Positions 24,713 through 33,865 of a DNA stretch of 64,000 bases are shown here, piece by piece (position 1 is the first letter of the stretch; every line of letters starts with the position of its first letter). The notes below the pieces were generated by a model, which ran no database searches, had not been told where the DNA came from, and saw only the letters and a list, made by a program, of their open reading frames with translations. The DNA comes from Bradyrhizobiaceae bacterium (GTDB taxonomy: Bacteria; Pseudomonadota; Alphaproteobacteria; Rhizobiales; Xanthobacteraceae): positions 1-64,000 of the forward strand of contig JADYXZ010000020.1 of the NCBI GenBank assembly GCA_020853885.1, read 5' to 3'. The position numbers and the translations under genes are program-made.

Positions 24713-25489
24713 CTAACGCGTCGAACCCAACAGAGACTTGAACAGCGAAAAGTGTCGCTCGAGAACCAAGATGCCGACTGCTGTGAGCAAGATGACCGCC
24801 GTCGCCGCGGCCGCTGCCGAAGGTTCTGCGAGATTTTCCATCCGGTTGAAGATCACCACCGGGAGGGGACTGGCGCCGGGCGACGAGATGAAGACCGATA
24901 TCGTGATGTTGTTGAAAGACGCCAGAAACGTAAACATTGCTCCGGCGAGCATCCCTGGTTTGAGTATGGGCATGGTCACATGCCAGAACACCCGCCACGG
25001 CCCGGCTCCGAGAATGGCGGCCGCGCGAGGAACGAATGGATCGGTGAGGGATAGGCTCGTCATCACGGTGCGAAGCATATAAGGCACCGTGACCACCACG
25101 TGACTGATGACGAGTCCGGTGACATTCACGAGACCGAACTGCGTGAACAGTACAAGCATGGCGAAACCCGTCAACACCATTGGCACGCTGAGGGGCGACA
25201 AGAAAAGCGAAGCCATGATCTGACGATAGCGTGCATTCAGCCGGAACAGGTACAGTGCAGCCATCGTTCCGATCACGACCGAGACACCCGTCGTAATCAG
25301 TGCAATGTTGAAACTGATAACAAGCCCCTTCATCATGTCGGGATCGTTCCACATTGCCACGTACCAGCGAAACGAGAGTCCGTCGGGTGGGAAACGGATG
25401 TATCCCCCAGCCGTCAACGACGCGCCGAGCACGAACACTATCGGTAACAGCAACGCGATATAGACGAGGTACGAAAGCACTCGCATCAT
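24713..25489 (-). CDS. Spermidine/putrescine-type ABC permease (PotC-like)
   Basis: The 258-residue inner-membrane protein has about six spans. It opens with a span followed by the periplasmic segment FPPDGLSFRWYVAMWNDPD, typical of PotC. The cytoplasmic EAA loop is AAAILGAGPWRVFWHVTMPI, followed by LKPGMLAGAMFTFLASFNNI, which contacts the ATPase. Its start lies 3 bp after the stop of the PotB-like gene. It forms the second half of the channel. Nothing in the sequence fixes the substrate; the class carries spermidine, putrescine and related cations as well as other small organic ions. Confidence 0.92.
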   Translation of the reverse strand: MMRVLSYLVYIALLLPIVFVLGASLTAGGYIRFPPDGLSFRWYVAMWNDPDMMKGLVISFNIALITTGVSVVIGTMAALYLFRLNARYRQIMASLFLSPLSVPMVLTGFAMLVLFTQFGLVNVTGLVISHVVVTVPYMLRTVMTSLSLTDPFVPRAAAILGAGPWRVFWHVTMPILKPGMLAGAMFTFLASFNNITISVFISSPGASPLPVVIFNRMENLAEPSAAAAATAVILLTAVGILVLERHFSLFKSLLGSTR

Positions 25490-25492
25490 ACC

Positions 25493-26383
25493 TCACTCCG
25501 CTTCCCATCGCGCCAGGCGGCTGCCGAGCGTCGCGATGAGCCACGTGAGAACAAGCGTCAGCAGGAAGAGCAGCAGACTCAAGGCGGCCGCGCCGGGCCA
25601 ATCGAACAATTGAATGGTGAAGTTGTAGATTAGGAGCGGGATCACTTTAACTCGCCCCCCGCCTATGAGATAGGGAACGACAAAAGCTGCCATCGATAGT
25701 GCGAAGACGACGAGAGCGCCCGATACCACGCCGGGGATGCTGAGCGGCCATATGACATGCAAGAATACTTGCCGATCGTTCGCGCCGTGAATGCTGGCGG
25801 CGCGCGCGAGACTCGGGTCGATATTCTCAAGAGCGGCGTAGATGCTCAGGACCGAGTACGACATGAAACTGTAGACAGTGACGATGACAATGCCGAGATC
25901 CGTGTTCAGAAGCCGCAATGGCTGTTGCAGCAACGTCACGCTGGCAATGAGATTGGCGAGCACTCCGTTCGAACCAAGAATGATCATCCAGGCGAACGAG
26001 GCGATGACAAGGCTCAGCATCAAGGGCATCAACACGACCAATACCAACCACGTCCTGAGACGCGATGATTGCACGCTGCGGAGATGCCAAGCCACGGGGT
26101 AACCGAGGACGACGGACAATATCGTCACCGACAATGAAATCAATGTGGTACGAACAAAGGCGGTCAGATAGAATCCGTCGAACAGGAATCGACCGAAGTT
26201 TTGCAGCGTGAGATCTTCTCCGACTAGCGTTTTCGCATCGAACGGACGAAAAGCGAAGGAAAATGCCATCAATAGCGGAACGGCAAAAAAAAGCCCGAGC
26301 AAGAGGATCATAGGCAGACCGAGAATACCAGCCGCCCATGATCTGCGCTGCGAAAGACGCTTTGATAAGGTGCAGCCGATCAC
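25493..26383 (-). CDS. Spermidine/putrescine-type ABC permease (PotB-like)
   Basis: The inner-membrane protein has six predicted spans, for example SWAAGILGLPMILLLGLFFA and SVTILSVVLGYPVAWHLRSV. Its EAA loop is AASIHGANDRQVFLHVIWPL. I chose the GTG at 26383 (reading VIGCTLSKRLSQRR), which overlaps the stop of the ATPase gene by four bases (GTGA). An ATG at 26521 would add a 46-residue Arg-rich extension antisense-like in composition and unlike the family. It pairs with the PotC-like subunit. Confidence 0.92.
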   Translation of the reverse strand: MIGCTLSKRLSQRRSWAAGILGLPMILLLGLFFAVPLLMAFSFAFRPFDAKTLVGEDLTLQNFGRFLFDGFYLTAFVRTTLISLSVTILSVVLGYPVAWHLRSVQSSRLRTWLVLVVLMPLMLSLVIASFAWMIILGSNGVLANLIASVTLLQQPLRLLNTDLGIVIVTVYSFMSYSVLSIYAALENIDPSLARAASIHGANDRQVFLHVIWPLSIPGVVSGALVVFALSMAAFVVPYLIGGGRVKVIPLLIYNFTIQLFDWPGAAALSLLLFLLTLVLTWLIATLGSRLARWEAE

Positions 26384-27489
26384 GGATTGGCTCGTTTCAC
26401 TATAAGCCAGTCTGCCGGGGCCACGTCCACGGAAACCGCTGTGCCTGCGCCAAGGAGAGCACCTACGGTCGCCTTGACCTCCGACTGCAATGTGCGCCCG
26501 CCGCCGACGTCCACCACGCAACGCAGCACCGGACCGACGAAGGCGCTGCTCTTCACGATTCCAGTTAGTCCAGTTCGGGTGTTCGCGTCGATACGGGTAG
26601 CGAGCTTGACCCGATCGGGCCGGACGGCGAGGCGGAGTCGTCCTCCTTTTTCCAACTGATAGGCTGTAGTGATTGGTACAATTCCGCCGCCGCTGAGTTC
26701 GACATGACCGGTCTTTCCATCGGCTTCGAGTACAACGGCATCAAAGAACGTCGCCTCGCCGATGAACCCTGCAACAAATTCACTGGCGGGTCGCGTATAG
26801 ACTTCCTCCGGTGTCCCGACTTGCTCGATTTGCCCTTTGTTCAGCAGCACAACTCGATCCGAAAGGCTCAGGGCTTCTTCTTGATCATGAGTTACGTAAA
26901 CGGCCGTCGTATTGACTACGCGCAGAATACTTCTCAGGTCAATCTGCATCTCACGACGGAGTTTTGCATCGAGGCTGCTGAGCGGTTCATCGAGCAAAAG
27001 CACGCGCGGACGTACCGTCAAGGCTCGTGCCAAGCCGACGCGTTGTTGCTGACCACCCGACAGCTCACGCGGATATCGCACGTCGAACCCGGTGAGACGA
27101 ACGATTTCGAGGGCTTCGCCGACCAATCGGGTCTTCTCGGCTGGCGGCGTGCCTCGCATGTTCAAGCCGAACGCTACATTCTCCGCAACTGTCATGTGCG
27201 GGAACAATGCATGACTCTGAAACACCATTCCGAGGTTGCGGCGATGGGGGGGCACCCCGTTCACTGATCGCCCCCCGATGCGAACTTCGCCGGCATCGGG
27301 AAATATGAAGCCGGCAATGATGTTCAACGTCGTCGTCTTGCCGCAGCCCGATGGCCCGACCAAGGATACAAACTCGCCGGCTTGTACCGCCAGATCGAGC
27401 CGCTGTAGGACGGCAACTGAGCCGAAGATCTTGCAAATTCCTACGAGCTCGAGGCTCTCGCCCTCTGATGGCCTGCCCGACGCCAGCAT
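26380..27489 (-). CDS. Spermidine/putrescine-type ABC ATPase (PotA-like)
   Basis: The 369-residue ATPase has Walker A LVGPSGCGKTTTLNIIAGF, Q-loop LGMVFQSHALFPHMTVAEN, signature ELSGGQQQRVGLARALTVR, Walker B VLLLDEPLSSLDAKLR and H-loop TAVYVTHDQEEALSLSDRVV. A TOBE-type C-terminal domain follows (GGRLRLAVRPDRVKLATR, then SSAFVGPVLRCVVDVGG), which is the regulatory domain of the carbohydrate/polyamine importer class. It lies 3 bp downstream of the substrate-binding gene. It drives the PotB/PotC-like permease. Confidence 0.94.
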   Translation of the reverse strand: MLASGRPSEGESLELVGICKIFGSVAVLQRLDLAVQAGEFVSLVGPSGCGKTTTLNIIAGFIFPDAGEVRIGGRSVNGVPPHRRNLGMVFQSHALFPHMTVAENVAFGLNMRGTPPAEKTRLVGEALEIVRLTGFDVRYPRELSGGQQQRVGLARALTVRPRVLLLDEPLSSLDAKLRREMQIDLRSILRVVNTTAVYVTHDQEEALSLSDRVVLLNKGQIEQVGTPEEVYTRPASEFVAGFIGEATFFDAVVLEADGKTGHVELSGGGIVPITTAYQLEKGGRLRLAVRPDRVKLATRIDANTRTGLTGIVKSSAFVGPVLRCVVDVGGGRTLQSEVKATVGALLGAGTAVSVDVAPADWLIVKRANP

Positions 27490-27492
27490 GAT

Positions 27493-28572
27493 CTACTGTT
27501 CGATCTCCCGCTGCCATCGTTCGTTGAGTTGGATGCGGCTGCGATTGTAGGCAGGCCACGGAACCGGGATTGCCGCCGACATGGTCTTGGCGTTGACGGG
27601 AAAGGTTTTCTCGAACTGCGGATCCAATTGCGTCTTCACGTTGGCCGGCCCCATGAAGTCCGTTTCCGCCATGACCCTCTGATACTCAGGCGAAAGGACG
27701 AGATTCACCAGCAGCTCGCCTTCGGCCTGGTTGGCAGCACCCTTGGCGATCGCGATGTAATGTGCATAGCCCGCCGCCCCTTCCTTCGGTGCAGCCCAAC
27801 GCACCGGCGACCCCGCGCCTGCGGCCTGCATGGCCGTAAAATGCCCGCCCCAAGCCATCCAGATTTCTTTTTGCTGGAACAGCTGGATCAATTGGGCCGC
27901 CGGTCCACTGAAAGTTCGCACATTCGGGCGGAGTTGTTTCAGCTTGGCAAAGGCCGGATCGAATGATTTGTTCACATCACCGCCTTCTACAATGTTGGTG
28001 TGTGCCAGCAGCGCGTATGCAAACGTGCTGGAGAATTGCTGGATCGATACACGGTTGCGAAGCGCAGGATTCCACATGTCGTGCAATGAGACTGGCGGCT
28101 GGATGCCATTCGCTTTGAGCGCCTGTTCGTCATAAATCAATCCGAGCAGAATGAGCATCATCGCCGATCCTTGCTCGTCCTTGTCCCGGAATTGCGCGGG
28201 AACGTCGGCTAGGTTCGTAATCTTGGTCTTGTCCAGCTTCGTCCAGATCCCAAGCTCCTTACCCTGAAGCCAAGGTCCTTCGTCCATCATGAATACGGTC
28301 GTGGTCGGGTTGTCCTTTTGCGCAATTGCTTTCGCCAGCGCTTCCGCACTCAGAAAAGGAGAGCTGACCACCTCGACGTTGTAAAGCTCCTTCATCTTTG
28401 GAACGATGAAGCGGGCGAACGACTTGCTGTAAACGGCGGAGGTAATTACGGATAGTTTACGCGCCTGTTGCGCTTGGGCTTGGCTGCTGCAGCCGACAGT
28501 TAAGCCGAGGACGACGGATGCGCTCAACGCAAGTGCTGACATCGCGCGTCTCATTAATGAATGTCTGGACAT
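27493..28572 (-). CDS. Polyamine/iron-type ABC transporter periplasmic substrate-binding protein
   Basis: The start at 28572 is preceded by ggaggaggaaa, a strong ribosome site. The protein opens with a signal peptide (MSRHSLMRRAMSALALSAS, cut near QAQAQQA; a Cys in TVGCSS could instead be lipidated but the lipobox is weak). The mature part reads RKLSVITSAVYSKSFARFIV, then LAKAIAQKDNPTTTVFMMDE and LLVNLVLSPEYQRVMAETDF, a type II binding protein of the PotD/FbpA superfamily. It selects the cargo for the PotABC-like complex. It lacks enough of the PotD ligand pattern for me to name the substrate. Confidence 0.9.
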   Translation of the reverse strand: MSRHSLMRRAMSALALSASVVLGLTVGCSSQAQAQQARKLSVITSAVYSKSFARFIVPKMKELYNVEVVSSPFLSAEALAKAIAQKDNPTTTVFMMDEGPWLQGKELGIWTKLDKTKITNLADVPAQFRDKDEQGSAMMLILLGLIYDEQALKANGIQPPVSLHDMWNPALRNRVSIQQFSSTFAYALLAHTNIVEGGDVNKSFDPAFAKLKQLRPNVRTFSGPAAQLIQLFQQKEIWMAWGGHFTAMQAAGAGSPVRWAAPKEGAAGYAHYIAIAKGAANQAEGELLVNLVLSPEYQRVMAETDFMGPANVKTQLDPQFEKTFPVNAKTMSAAIPVPWPAYNRSRIQLNERWQREIEQ

Positions 28573-28679
28573 TTTCCTCCTCCTTTTTTCTACCACTCCC
28601 ATCCCGCCATCATCTGCGCGGCAAGTTCTTTTTCAGTAATTCTGCATGCGACGGAACCAATCACATACGCATCTTCCGC

Positions 28680-29912
28680 CTACCGTGCGTTCGCAATTGC
28701 CCAGTTGGCATATATTTTGGCAATGTCGTACGTATCATTTAGATTCGTAAATTCCGTGTCACCGTGCGCGAAACGCATGTCGACAGCGCCCATCATGATG
28801 GTCGGAATTCCGTTCATATTCATGTAGCCGGCATCAATCGTGTAATCGACATAAATTTCCTTGGGCTCTTCGTCCAGCGCAGTACGGTAGGCCTCTGCTA
28901 CACTGCGAACGATTTCCGAATCCTTCTTGAGCTTAGTCGGGTATTGAAGTGCACTTCGCTCGAAAGTGATCTTCCATGGGCTCATATCGCCCACTGCGTC
29001 CTTGATCTCCTGGATTGCCTCTTCGACGTCTTGGCCGGGCGCGAGTCTGCGGTCCAACATCACCCGCATGAGGTTCTGGAGAGTATGACCACCACTTCCG
29101 ACGCCATTATGATAGCCAGGCGAAAACGGATAACTGCCCATTCCTATAATCGACAGCCTTCCTTGACCCATGTCAGGGTCCTTCACTCCTTTTGGCGGGA
29201 AGGGCATGATTTTTTTCAGACGGTCGATCGCGATCAAACCACCCTCGATCGCGTTCAAGCCCACTTTTATTTCACCGCCACTATGGACCGATTTTCCGCG
29301 GATGTTCATCTTCAAATCGAGCCGACCCATGTTGCCGAGGAAAACGCCCTTCGGGCCGATCGTAATGCATAGGTCTGCCGACAACTGATCGTTGTGCAAC
29401 AAATGATAGACCGGATCGGAACTCGACGTATGACCAGCTGAAGAAATGATATAAATAATTTTACCAGGAATGTTGACGCCTGATTCTTTGATCAGCCGCG
29501 CACATTCTATCATTGCTGCGTTGGTCGGATGGTATTCAGAACCTCCGCGCCCCCACACCACTTCACCTTCGACACCGTAATCTTCACCGTCCATGATTTC
29601 GCCGGACCACGGGTTGGGCATTGTTCCCTCGGTCCAGGTCATTGCGTAACTGAGAAACATAAGACGCTTGCTGCCCTTTCGCCCCTCTCCCTGCGTGGCG
29701 ATCAGATTGCCGTAATCATCGATCCAAGTATCACACCCTGCAGCCTCAAAAGCTGGGCGGAAGAAATTCCGGATTGCCCTCAGAATGAGAGGTTCACGCT
29801 CATACAACTCAGTTTGCGGACAAGGCGTTTGGGCGATTTCAATGACGGAGTCTTTCACCCGCTTTTGATCGAAGTGTTTCTCGACAATTTTCTTGGCATC
29901 TTTTGCGGTCAT
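28680..29912 (-). CDS. M20-family metallohydrolase-like protein with most metal ligands replaced
   Basis: The start at 29912 (MTAKDAKKIVEKHFDQKRVK) has gggaagg upstream. The 410-residue protein keeps the M20 layout: a split catalytic domain, a dimerisation insert with GKSVHSGGEIKVGLNAIEGG, and a C-terminal FAHGDTEFTNLND. The canonical ligands are changed. The GHxD box is FLSYAMTWTEG, the GRGxxD box is GRGGSEYH (Asp to Glu), the DEE box is SSAGHTSSS, and the GEPT box is TIGPKG. M20 enzymes are amidases, deacylases or peptidases with two zinc ions. This one may bind metal differently or act as a binding protein. It heads the polyamine-type transporter operon. Confidence 0.8.
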   Translation of the reverse strand: MTAKDAKKIVEKHFDQKRVKDSVIEIAQTPCPQTELYEREPLILRAIRNFFRPAFEAAGCDTWIDDYGNLIATQGEGRKGSKRLMFLSYAMTWTEGTMPNPWSGEIMDGEDYGVEGEVVWGRGGSEYHPTNAAMIECARLIKESGVNIPGKIIYIISSAGHTSSSDPVYHLLHNDQLSADLCITIGPKGVFLGNMGRLDLKMNIRGKSVHSGGEIKVGLNAIEGGLIAIDRLKKIMPFPPKGVKDPDMGQGRLSIIGMGSYPFSPGYHNGVGSGGHTLQNLMRVMLDRRLAPGQDVEEAIQEIKDAVGDMSPWKITFERSALQYPTKLKKDSEIVRSVAEAYRTALDEEPKEIYVDYTIDAGYMNMNGIPTIMMGAVDMRFAHGDTEFTNLNDTYDIAKIYANWAIANAR

Positions 29913-30086
29913 GTGCGTTGCCTTCCCTAAGAATTCAGTACCTTGTTGCCAGATCGCGCGATTTGGCCGGAACCTCATCTAAAACCGACAAGAAGCAGTC
30001 CCCCGATTCTCGCAGCAAGCACAGCACAAATTTTTATTTCCGCAACACTTAGGCGCTATTATTGCGATATTCGTAATTCAGTCAAG

Positions 30087-30181
30087 CATGGCTCGATGTG
30101 ATCGAGTTCATCGCCATCGCCCGCATCCTGGGCGCCGACCCGATCCGGCTGCTCAGGGCCGTGTTGCGCCGCGGCGTCTGA
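30087..30181 (+). pseudogene. C-terminal end of an Xre-type DNA-binding protein
   Basis: The frame ends with WLDVIEFIAIARILGADPIR and LLRAVLRRGV, then TGA at 30179-30181. Small Xre regulators of rhizobial islands commonly end with an LDxxEFxxIAxxLxxDPxxLL segment. The helix-turn-helix part is missing. The fragment marks the left edge of the recombinase-associated module. Confidence 0.55.
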
Positions 30182-30329
30182 GGCGCAGGTTCCGCAGGCG
30201 TTCCGCTTCCGGATCACAGGATGATCCGGAAGCCCCGAACATCGCCAGAAGATTGCTCAGCTTTCGCTCGACTTCGCCGCCACGCAGAGCGTGTGTCGCG
30301 GGGGATCGAGCAGGAAGAAGGGCTGCGCC

Positions 30330-30557
30330 ATGCCAAACGAAATCGCTGAAGCCGCCATCAAGGTCTGCATCAAGAGCATGACCGAGTTGCTGGAGGAGGC
30401 CGCGTCCTTGGGACAGGCCACGAAGGCCTGCATCGATGCCGACAACATGGAGGCCGCGTTCAAGCTCACCCTCGATATCGAGCCCTTGCTGCATGCAGCC
30501 AACTACCTGATCCAGGCCGCGAGCACCGTGCGGCGCAGAGGCCGCCCGCCCGAATAA
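30330..30557 (+). CDS. Small hypothetical protein
   Basis: A 75-residue protein starting MPNEIAEAAIKVCIKSMTEL. It is almost entirely helical (TKACIDADNMEAAFKLTLDI, then EPLLHAANYLIQAASTV) and ends in the basic tail RRRGRPPE. No family is recognised. It lies between an Xre remnant and the DUF3489 gene on the same strand, as do small unknown ORFs in similar recombinase modules. Ribosome site: gaagaagg before the ATG. Confidence 0.5.
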   Translation: MPNEIAEAAIKVCIKSMTELLEEAASLGQATKACIDADNMEAAFKLTLDIEPLLHAANYLIQAASTVRRRGRPPE

Positions 30558-30660
30558 TCCTCGTTTGCATTTTCCCTCCATCGCCCCGCCAGCGCTCTAG
30601 AGCCTCCGCGGGGCTGCGGTGGTGACAGCGCGATGCTGTCGCAACCGAATGGAGAAGAAA

Positions 30661-31335
30661 ATGTCGAAACTCGTTGATACCCAGCTGGTGCTCCTGAGCA
30701 ACGCGGCCCAGCGCGAGGATCGCCTGGTCGTACTCCCGGACCACCTCACGGGAGCCGCAGCCACCAAGGCCATCAAGCCGCTCCTGCGCAACCGGTTCGT
30801 CGAGGAGATGCCGGCTTCGAACGGGCACGCGGTCTATCGGCGTGATGGGGACGGCAATCCGATCGCCCTACGGGTCACCGACCGCGGTCTCTCGGTCATC
30901 GGGATCGAGCCGGAGGGAATGGAGGCGGTCCCGACTGACGTGAAGCCTCCTGTCGAAAAGCAGAAGGCGGCCGCCGGGAAGACATCGGGCAAGCCTGCAT
31001 CGAAGCAGAAGGCCAGGTCGAAGCCGGCACCCGCTTCGCACAAGAAGGTGATCCCTGCGGCTCCGGTTCCCTCGAAAGGCAGGCCGAAGTCGCCGCCCGC
31101 GCAGAAAACCGGTGCGAAGCAGGCGCTCCTCATCAGCATGCTGCAGCGAAAGCAGGGCGCTGACATCAATGCCATCGTCGAGGCAACGGAATGGCTTCCG
31201 CACACCGGCCGCGCCATGATCTCCGGCCTGCGCAAGGTGGGCTACAGGATCGACGTGCGCCGGAACGAGGACGGCAAGGCCGTCTATCGCATCATCGGCA
31301 TGCCCAAGCGGTCGTCCCCCCGGAAGACGGCGTGA
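30661..31335 (+). CDS. DUF3489 domain protein
   Basis: The start at 30661 follows ggagaag. The N-terminal part (residues 1-85, LVDTQLVLLSNAAQREDRLV, NRFVEEMPASNGHAVYRRDG) looks like a winged-helix module. A Lys/Ala/Pro-rich linker (about residues 95-150) follows. The C-terminal part is DUF3489: KQALLISMLQRKQGADINAI, VEATEWLPHTGRAMISGLRK, VGYRIDVRRNEDGKAVYRI. Proteins of this family sit directly upstream of DUF2924 and a large serine recombinase in many alphaproteobacterial islands. DNA binding is likely from the fold; the exact role in the element is unknown. Confidence 0.85.
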   Translation: MSKLVDTQLVLLSNAAQREDRLVVLPDHLTGAAATKAIKPLLRNRFVEEMPASNGHAVYRRDGDGNPIALRVTDRGLSVIGIEPEGMEAVPTDVKPPVEKQKAAAGKTSGKPASKQKARSKPAPASHKKVIPAAPVPSKGRPKSPPAQKTGAKQALLISMLQRKQGADINAIVEATEWLPHTGRAMISGLRKVGYRIDVRRNEDGKAVYRIIGMPKRSSPRKTA

Positions 31336-31340
31336 ATGCC

Positions 31341-31651
31341 ATGGCTCGGCCGAAGGTCGATCCGTCCACACTGGAAGACGAGATCGCGCGTCTGCGCGAT
31401 CTCGATCTCCTCGAACTGAGGCAACGCTGGCTCACCCTTTACGGCCGGCCCGCGCCGAAGTTCTTCCGGCGGAAGTTCCTGGTCCGGGCCCTCGCATATC
31501 AGATGCAGGTGAAGGCATTCGGCGGTTTGTCGGAGAAGACTAAACGCCGCCTTCGGGAGATCGCCGCGGCAGTCCGCGACGGAAACGAAGAGGCCGTGCT
31601 CGGCCCGCCCCGCATCAAGCCGGGCACGAGACTGATCCGACTCTGGCAGGT
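31341..31651 (+). pseudogene. DUF2924 protein, C-terminus deleted
   Basis: The ATG at 31341 lies 6 bp after the DUF3489 gene. The protein reads LRDLDLLELRQRWLTLYGRP, APKFFRRKFLVRALAYQMQV and IKPGTRLIRLWQ, the recognisable DUF2924 family. The family normally goes on for about 45 residues with a VxxDGFxWxGxxYxSLSxIA block. Here the frame is cut at LWQ and continues as nonsense, because a deletion joins it to the middle of the recombinase N-terminus at about 31651. Confidence 0.8.
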
Positions 31652-33104
31652 CCTCCGAGGAGGGTCTCGAGCAGGACTTCAATTCGCTGCAGGCCCAACG
31701 CGAGGCCTGCGAGGCCTTCATCCGCAGCCAGCGCCACGAAGGCTGGAAGCTCCTCGATACCCGTTATTACGACGGAGGCTTCTCCGGCGGAACCATGGAG
31801 CGCCCTGCCCTGCTACAACTCCTTGAGGACATCCGCGCCCGCAGGATCGATGTGGTGGTGGTCTACAAGGTCGACCGCCTCACCCGCGCGCTCACGGACT
31901 TCGCGAAGATCGTCGAGACCTTCGACCAGCACAATGTCTCCTTCGTATCCGTCACCCAGCAGTTCAATACGACCACCTCCATGGGCCGGCTCACCCTCAA
32001 TGTGCTTCTCTCCTTCGCACAGTTCGAGCGCGAGGTCACCGGCGAGCGCATCCGCGACAAGATCGCGGCCTCCAAGAAGAAAGGCATAGGCGGCCGTCCC
32101 TTCAGTCGCGGTCACATCTATCAGATCCTTTCCAACCCGATCTATGTCGGCGAGATCAACCACAAGGGGATCCGCCACCCCCGTCAGCACAAGGCGATCA
32201 TCGACCGGGAAACTTGGGATGCCGTTCAGACCATCCTGCAGGCGAATGGCCGCGAGCGGCATGTCGGACACAATGCAAAGGAGCCAAGTCTCCTCGCCGG
32301 CCTGCTCCACGACGAAACCGGCGATCGCCTGGCGGCCAGCCATACGGCCAAGGGCGGCAGGCACTATCGCTATACTATCTCAGCGCTGCATCTGGCCGGC
32401 CCGGCTCACGCACCACATGCCCGAGACTCCGGGTTTCCGGGCCGGAGATTGAGGCGGTCGTAACAAGGCAGATAGCCGCGTTTCTGGAGGACTCCGGGCG
32501 GCTCCTGAACGCGCTCGACCTGCGGAACGTTTCACCCAGGCAGACGAGGGAAACTCTCGCCAACGCCGTGGGACTCGCGTCAATAATAAAGGACAACGCC
32601 AGTCCGGACCGGCGAGAGATTCTCGTCGAGCTGGTCGAGCGGGTCATCCTCGGTCGTGAGCAGATTTCCCTGACGATCAAGCGGGCAGCGCTGCTCGCAA
32701 AGATTCTGGGCACTCCAGCTCCTGCCTCGGCGGAGCATAATGATAAACAGGCTATTCAGATCGAAGCCTCGCTGCAGATCGTACGGCGCGGCTCGGAGAC
32801 GCGCCTCATATTGCGCGGACAAGATCATCAGAAGCGTGAGCCCGATCAAAGCCTGATCAAGGCAATCGCACGCGGATCCGTCTGGTTCGAGTCTTTGATC
32901 AGCAGAGAGGCCGGCTCAATAGCCGAAATCGCCAAGTACGAAGGCGTTACCGAAGCCTACATACGGCGGCTTCTCGAGTTCGCCCTGCTCGCACCGCCCC
33001 TCATCGAAGACGAACTTACCGGACGCAACTCGCCGATAGGAACAACAGACACATTTAAATTGCGCAGAACAATTCTCGAGCTATGGTCAGATCAAAGGCG
33101 CTAA
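31651..33104 (+). pseudogene. Large serine recombinase with three lesions
   Basis: The resolvase domain starts abruptly at SSEEGLEQDFNSLQAQREAC, so the YTRK part before the catalytic serine and any start codon are missing. It continues through VVVVYKVDRLTRALTDFAKI and LLSFAQFEREVTGERIRDKI. Directly after AASKKKGI comes GGRPFSRGHIYQILSNPIY: roughly 80 residues of the recombinase domain are deleted in frame. A frameshift near 32400 moves the coding to a second frame (GPEIEAVVTRQIAAFLEDSG) that runs to 33104 and ends with a helix-turn-helix (GSIAEIAKYEGVTEAYIRRL). The gene cannot make an active enzyme. Confidence 0.88.
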
Positions 33105-33619
33105 TGTGCATTTGCAGGCGTTCGCAAGAAACTGATTAAGAATTGTGCTCTGTAACGAGTCCGACTAAACGAACCTCGTTCATGTTCAGAGAACTCTGAT
33201 CGCTATTATTGAGAAGGAGCGAGAACCGAGGGCACGCGGCCCCCACGGCAGTACCTATGCGGCGGAGCGAGCACCCGACCGACGCGGACCACAGACACGG
33301 GAATCACTGGATCGATGGACATGCGTGCGCGTTGGTGACGCGATGGATATGACCCAACAGGTATAGTTGCCTTGGGCAACCAATCTTGCCCTGACATAAG
33401 AATTTCTCCCTTTTATGCGGCCTAACTCAGGCTGCTTACTCGGAATTCGCTCTACCAACTCCCTTAGCGATCAGAGCCGGTCAGTAACCATCACCGCCTT
33501 ATTTTCCGCGATCTCGTCAATTCGTTTTCGACATCAGTCAGCTTTGGCATCCGCCCCTGTCTCCCATCAGATTCTAACAAGAGCGTAGCGAAGCCCGTAA
33601 CTGATCAACCAGACAAGAA
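33105..33619. other. Gene-free stretch between recombinase and IS3 remnants
   Basis: About 500 bp with no credible coding sequence on either strand. It ends where the truncated IS3 transposase begins. I see no intact inverted repeat that would mark an IS left end. Confidence 0.4.
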
Positions 33620-33865
33620 GTGGCCGATCACGGTGTCGTCTGCTCGATGAGCCGCTCGGGGAATGTCTGGGACAATGCGGCGATGGAGAGCTTTTTCTCG
33701 TCCCTGAAAACCGAATGGATCGATCGCAAGACCTACAGAACGAGGGACGAGGCCAAGGCCGACGTGTTCGACTACATCGAATGCTTCTACAATCCAAAAC
33801 GTCGGTGCTCAACGATCGGATATCTGAGCCCTATGGAGTTCGAGCGAAAGGTCGGATTAGCTTAA
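33620..33865 (+). mobile_element. IS3-family transposase OrfB, C-terminal remnant
   Basis: The piece reads ADHGVVCSMSRSGNVWDNAA, MESFFSSLKTEWIDRKTYRT and ECFYNPKRRCSTIGYLSPME, the end of the DDE domain of IS3-family OrfB with the last catalytic Glu (in AMESFF). The two upstream Asp residues and OrfA are missing. The stop TAA shares its bases (ttaa) with the stop of the LysR gene on the other strand. The sequence after it (gtgtcaatgaaaccggg) resembles the outer end of such an element, so the IS right end seems to be kept while the left is lost. Confidence 0.85.
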
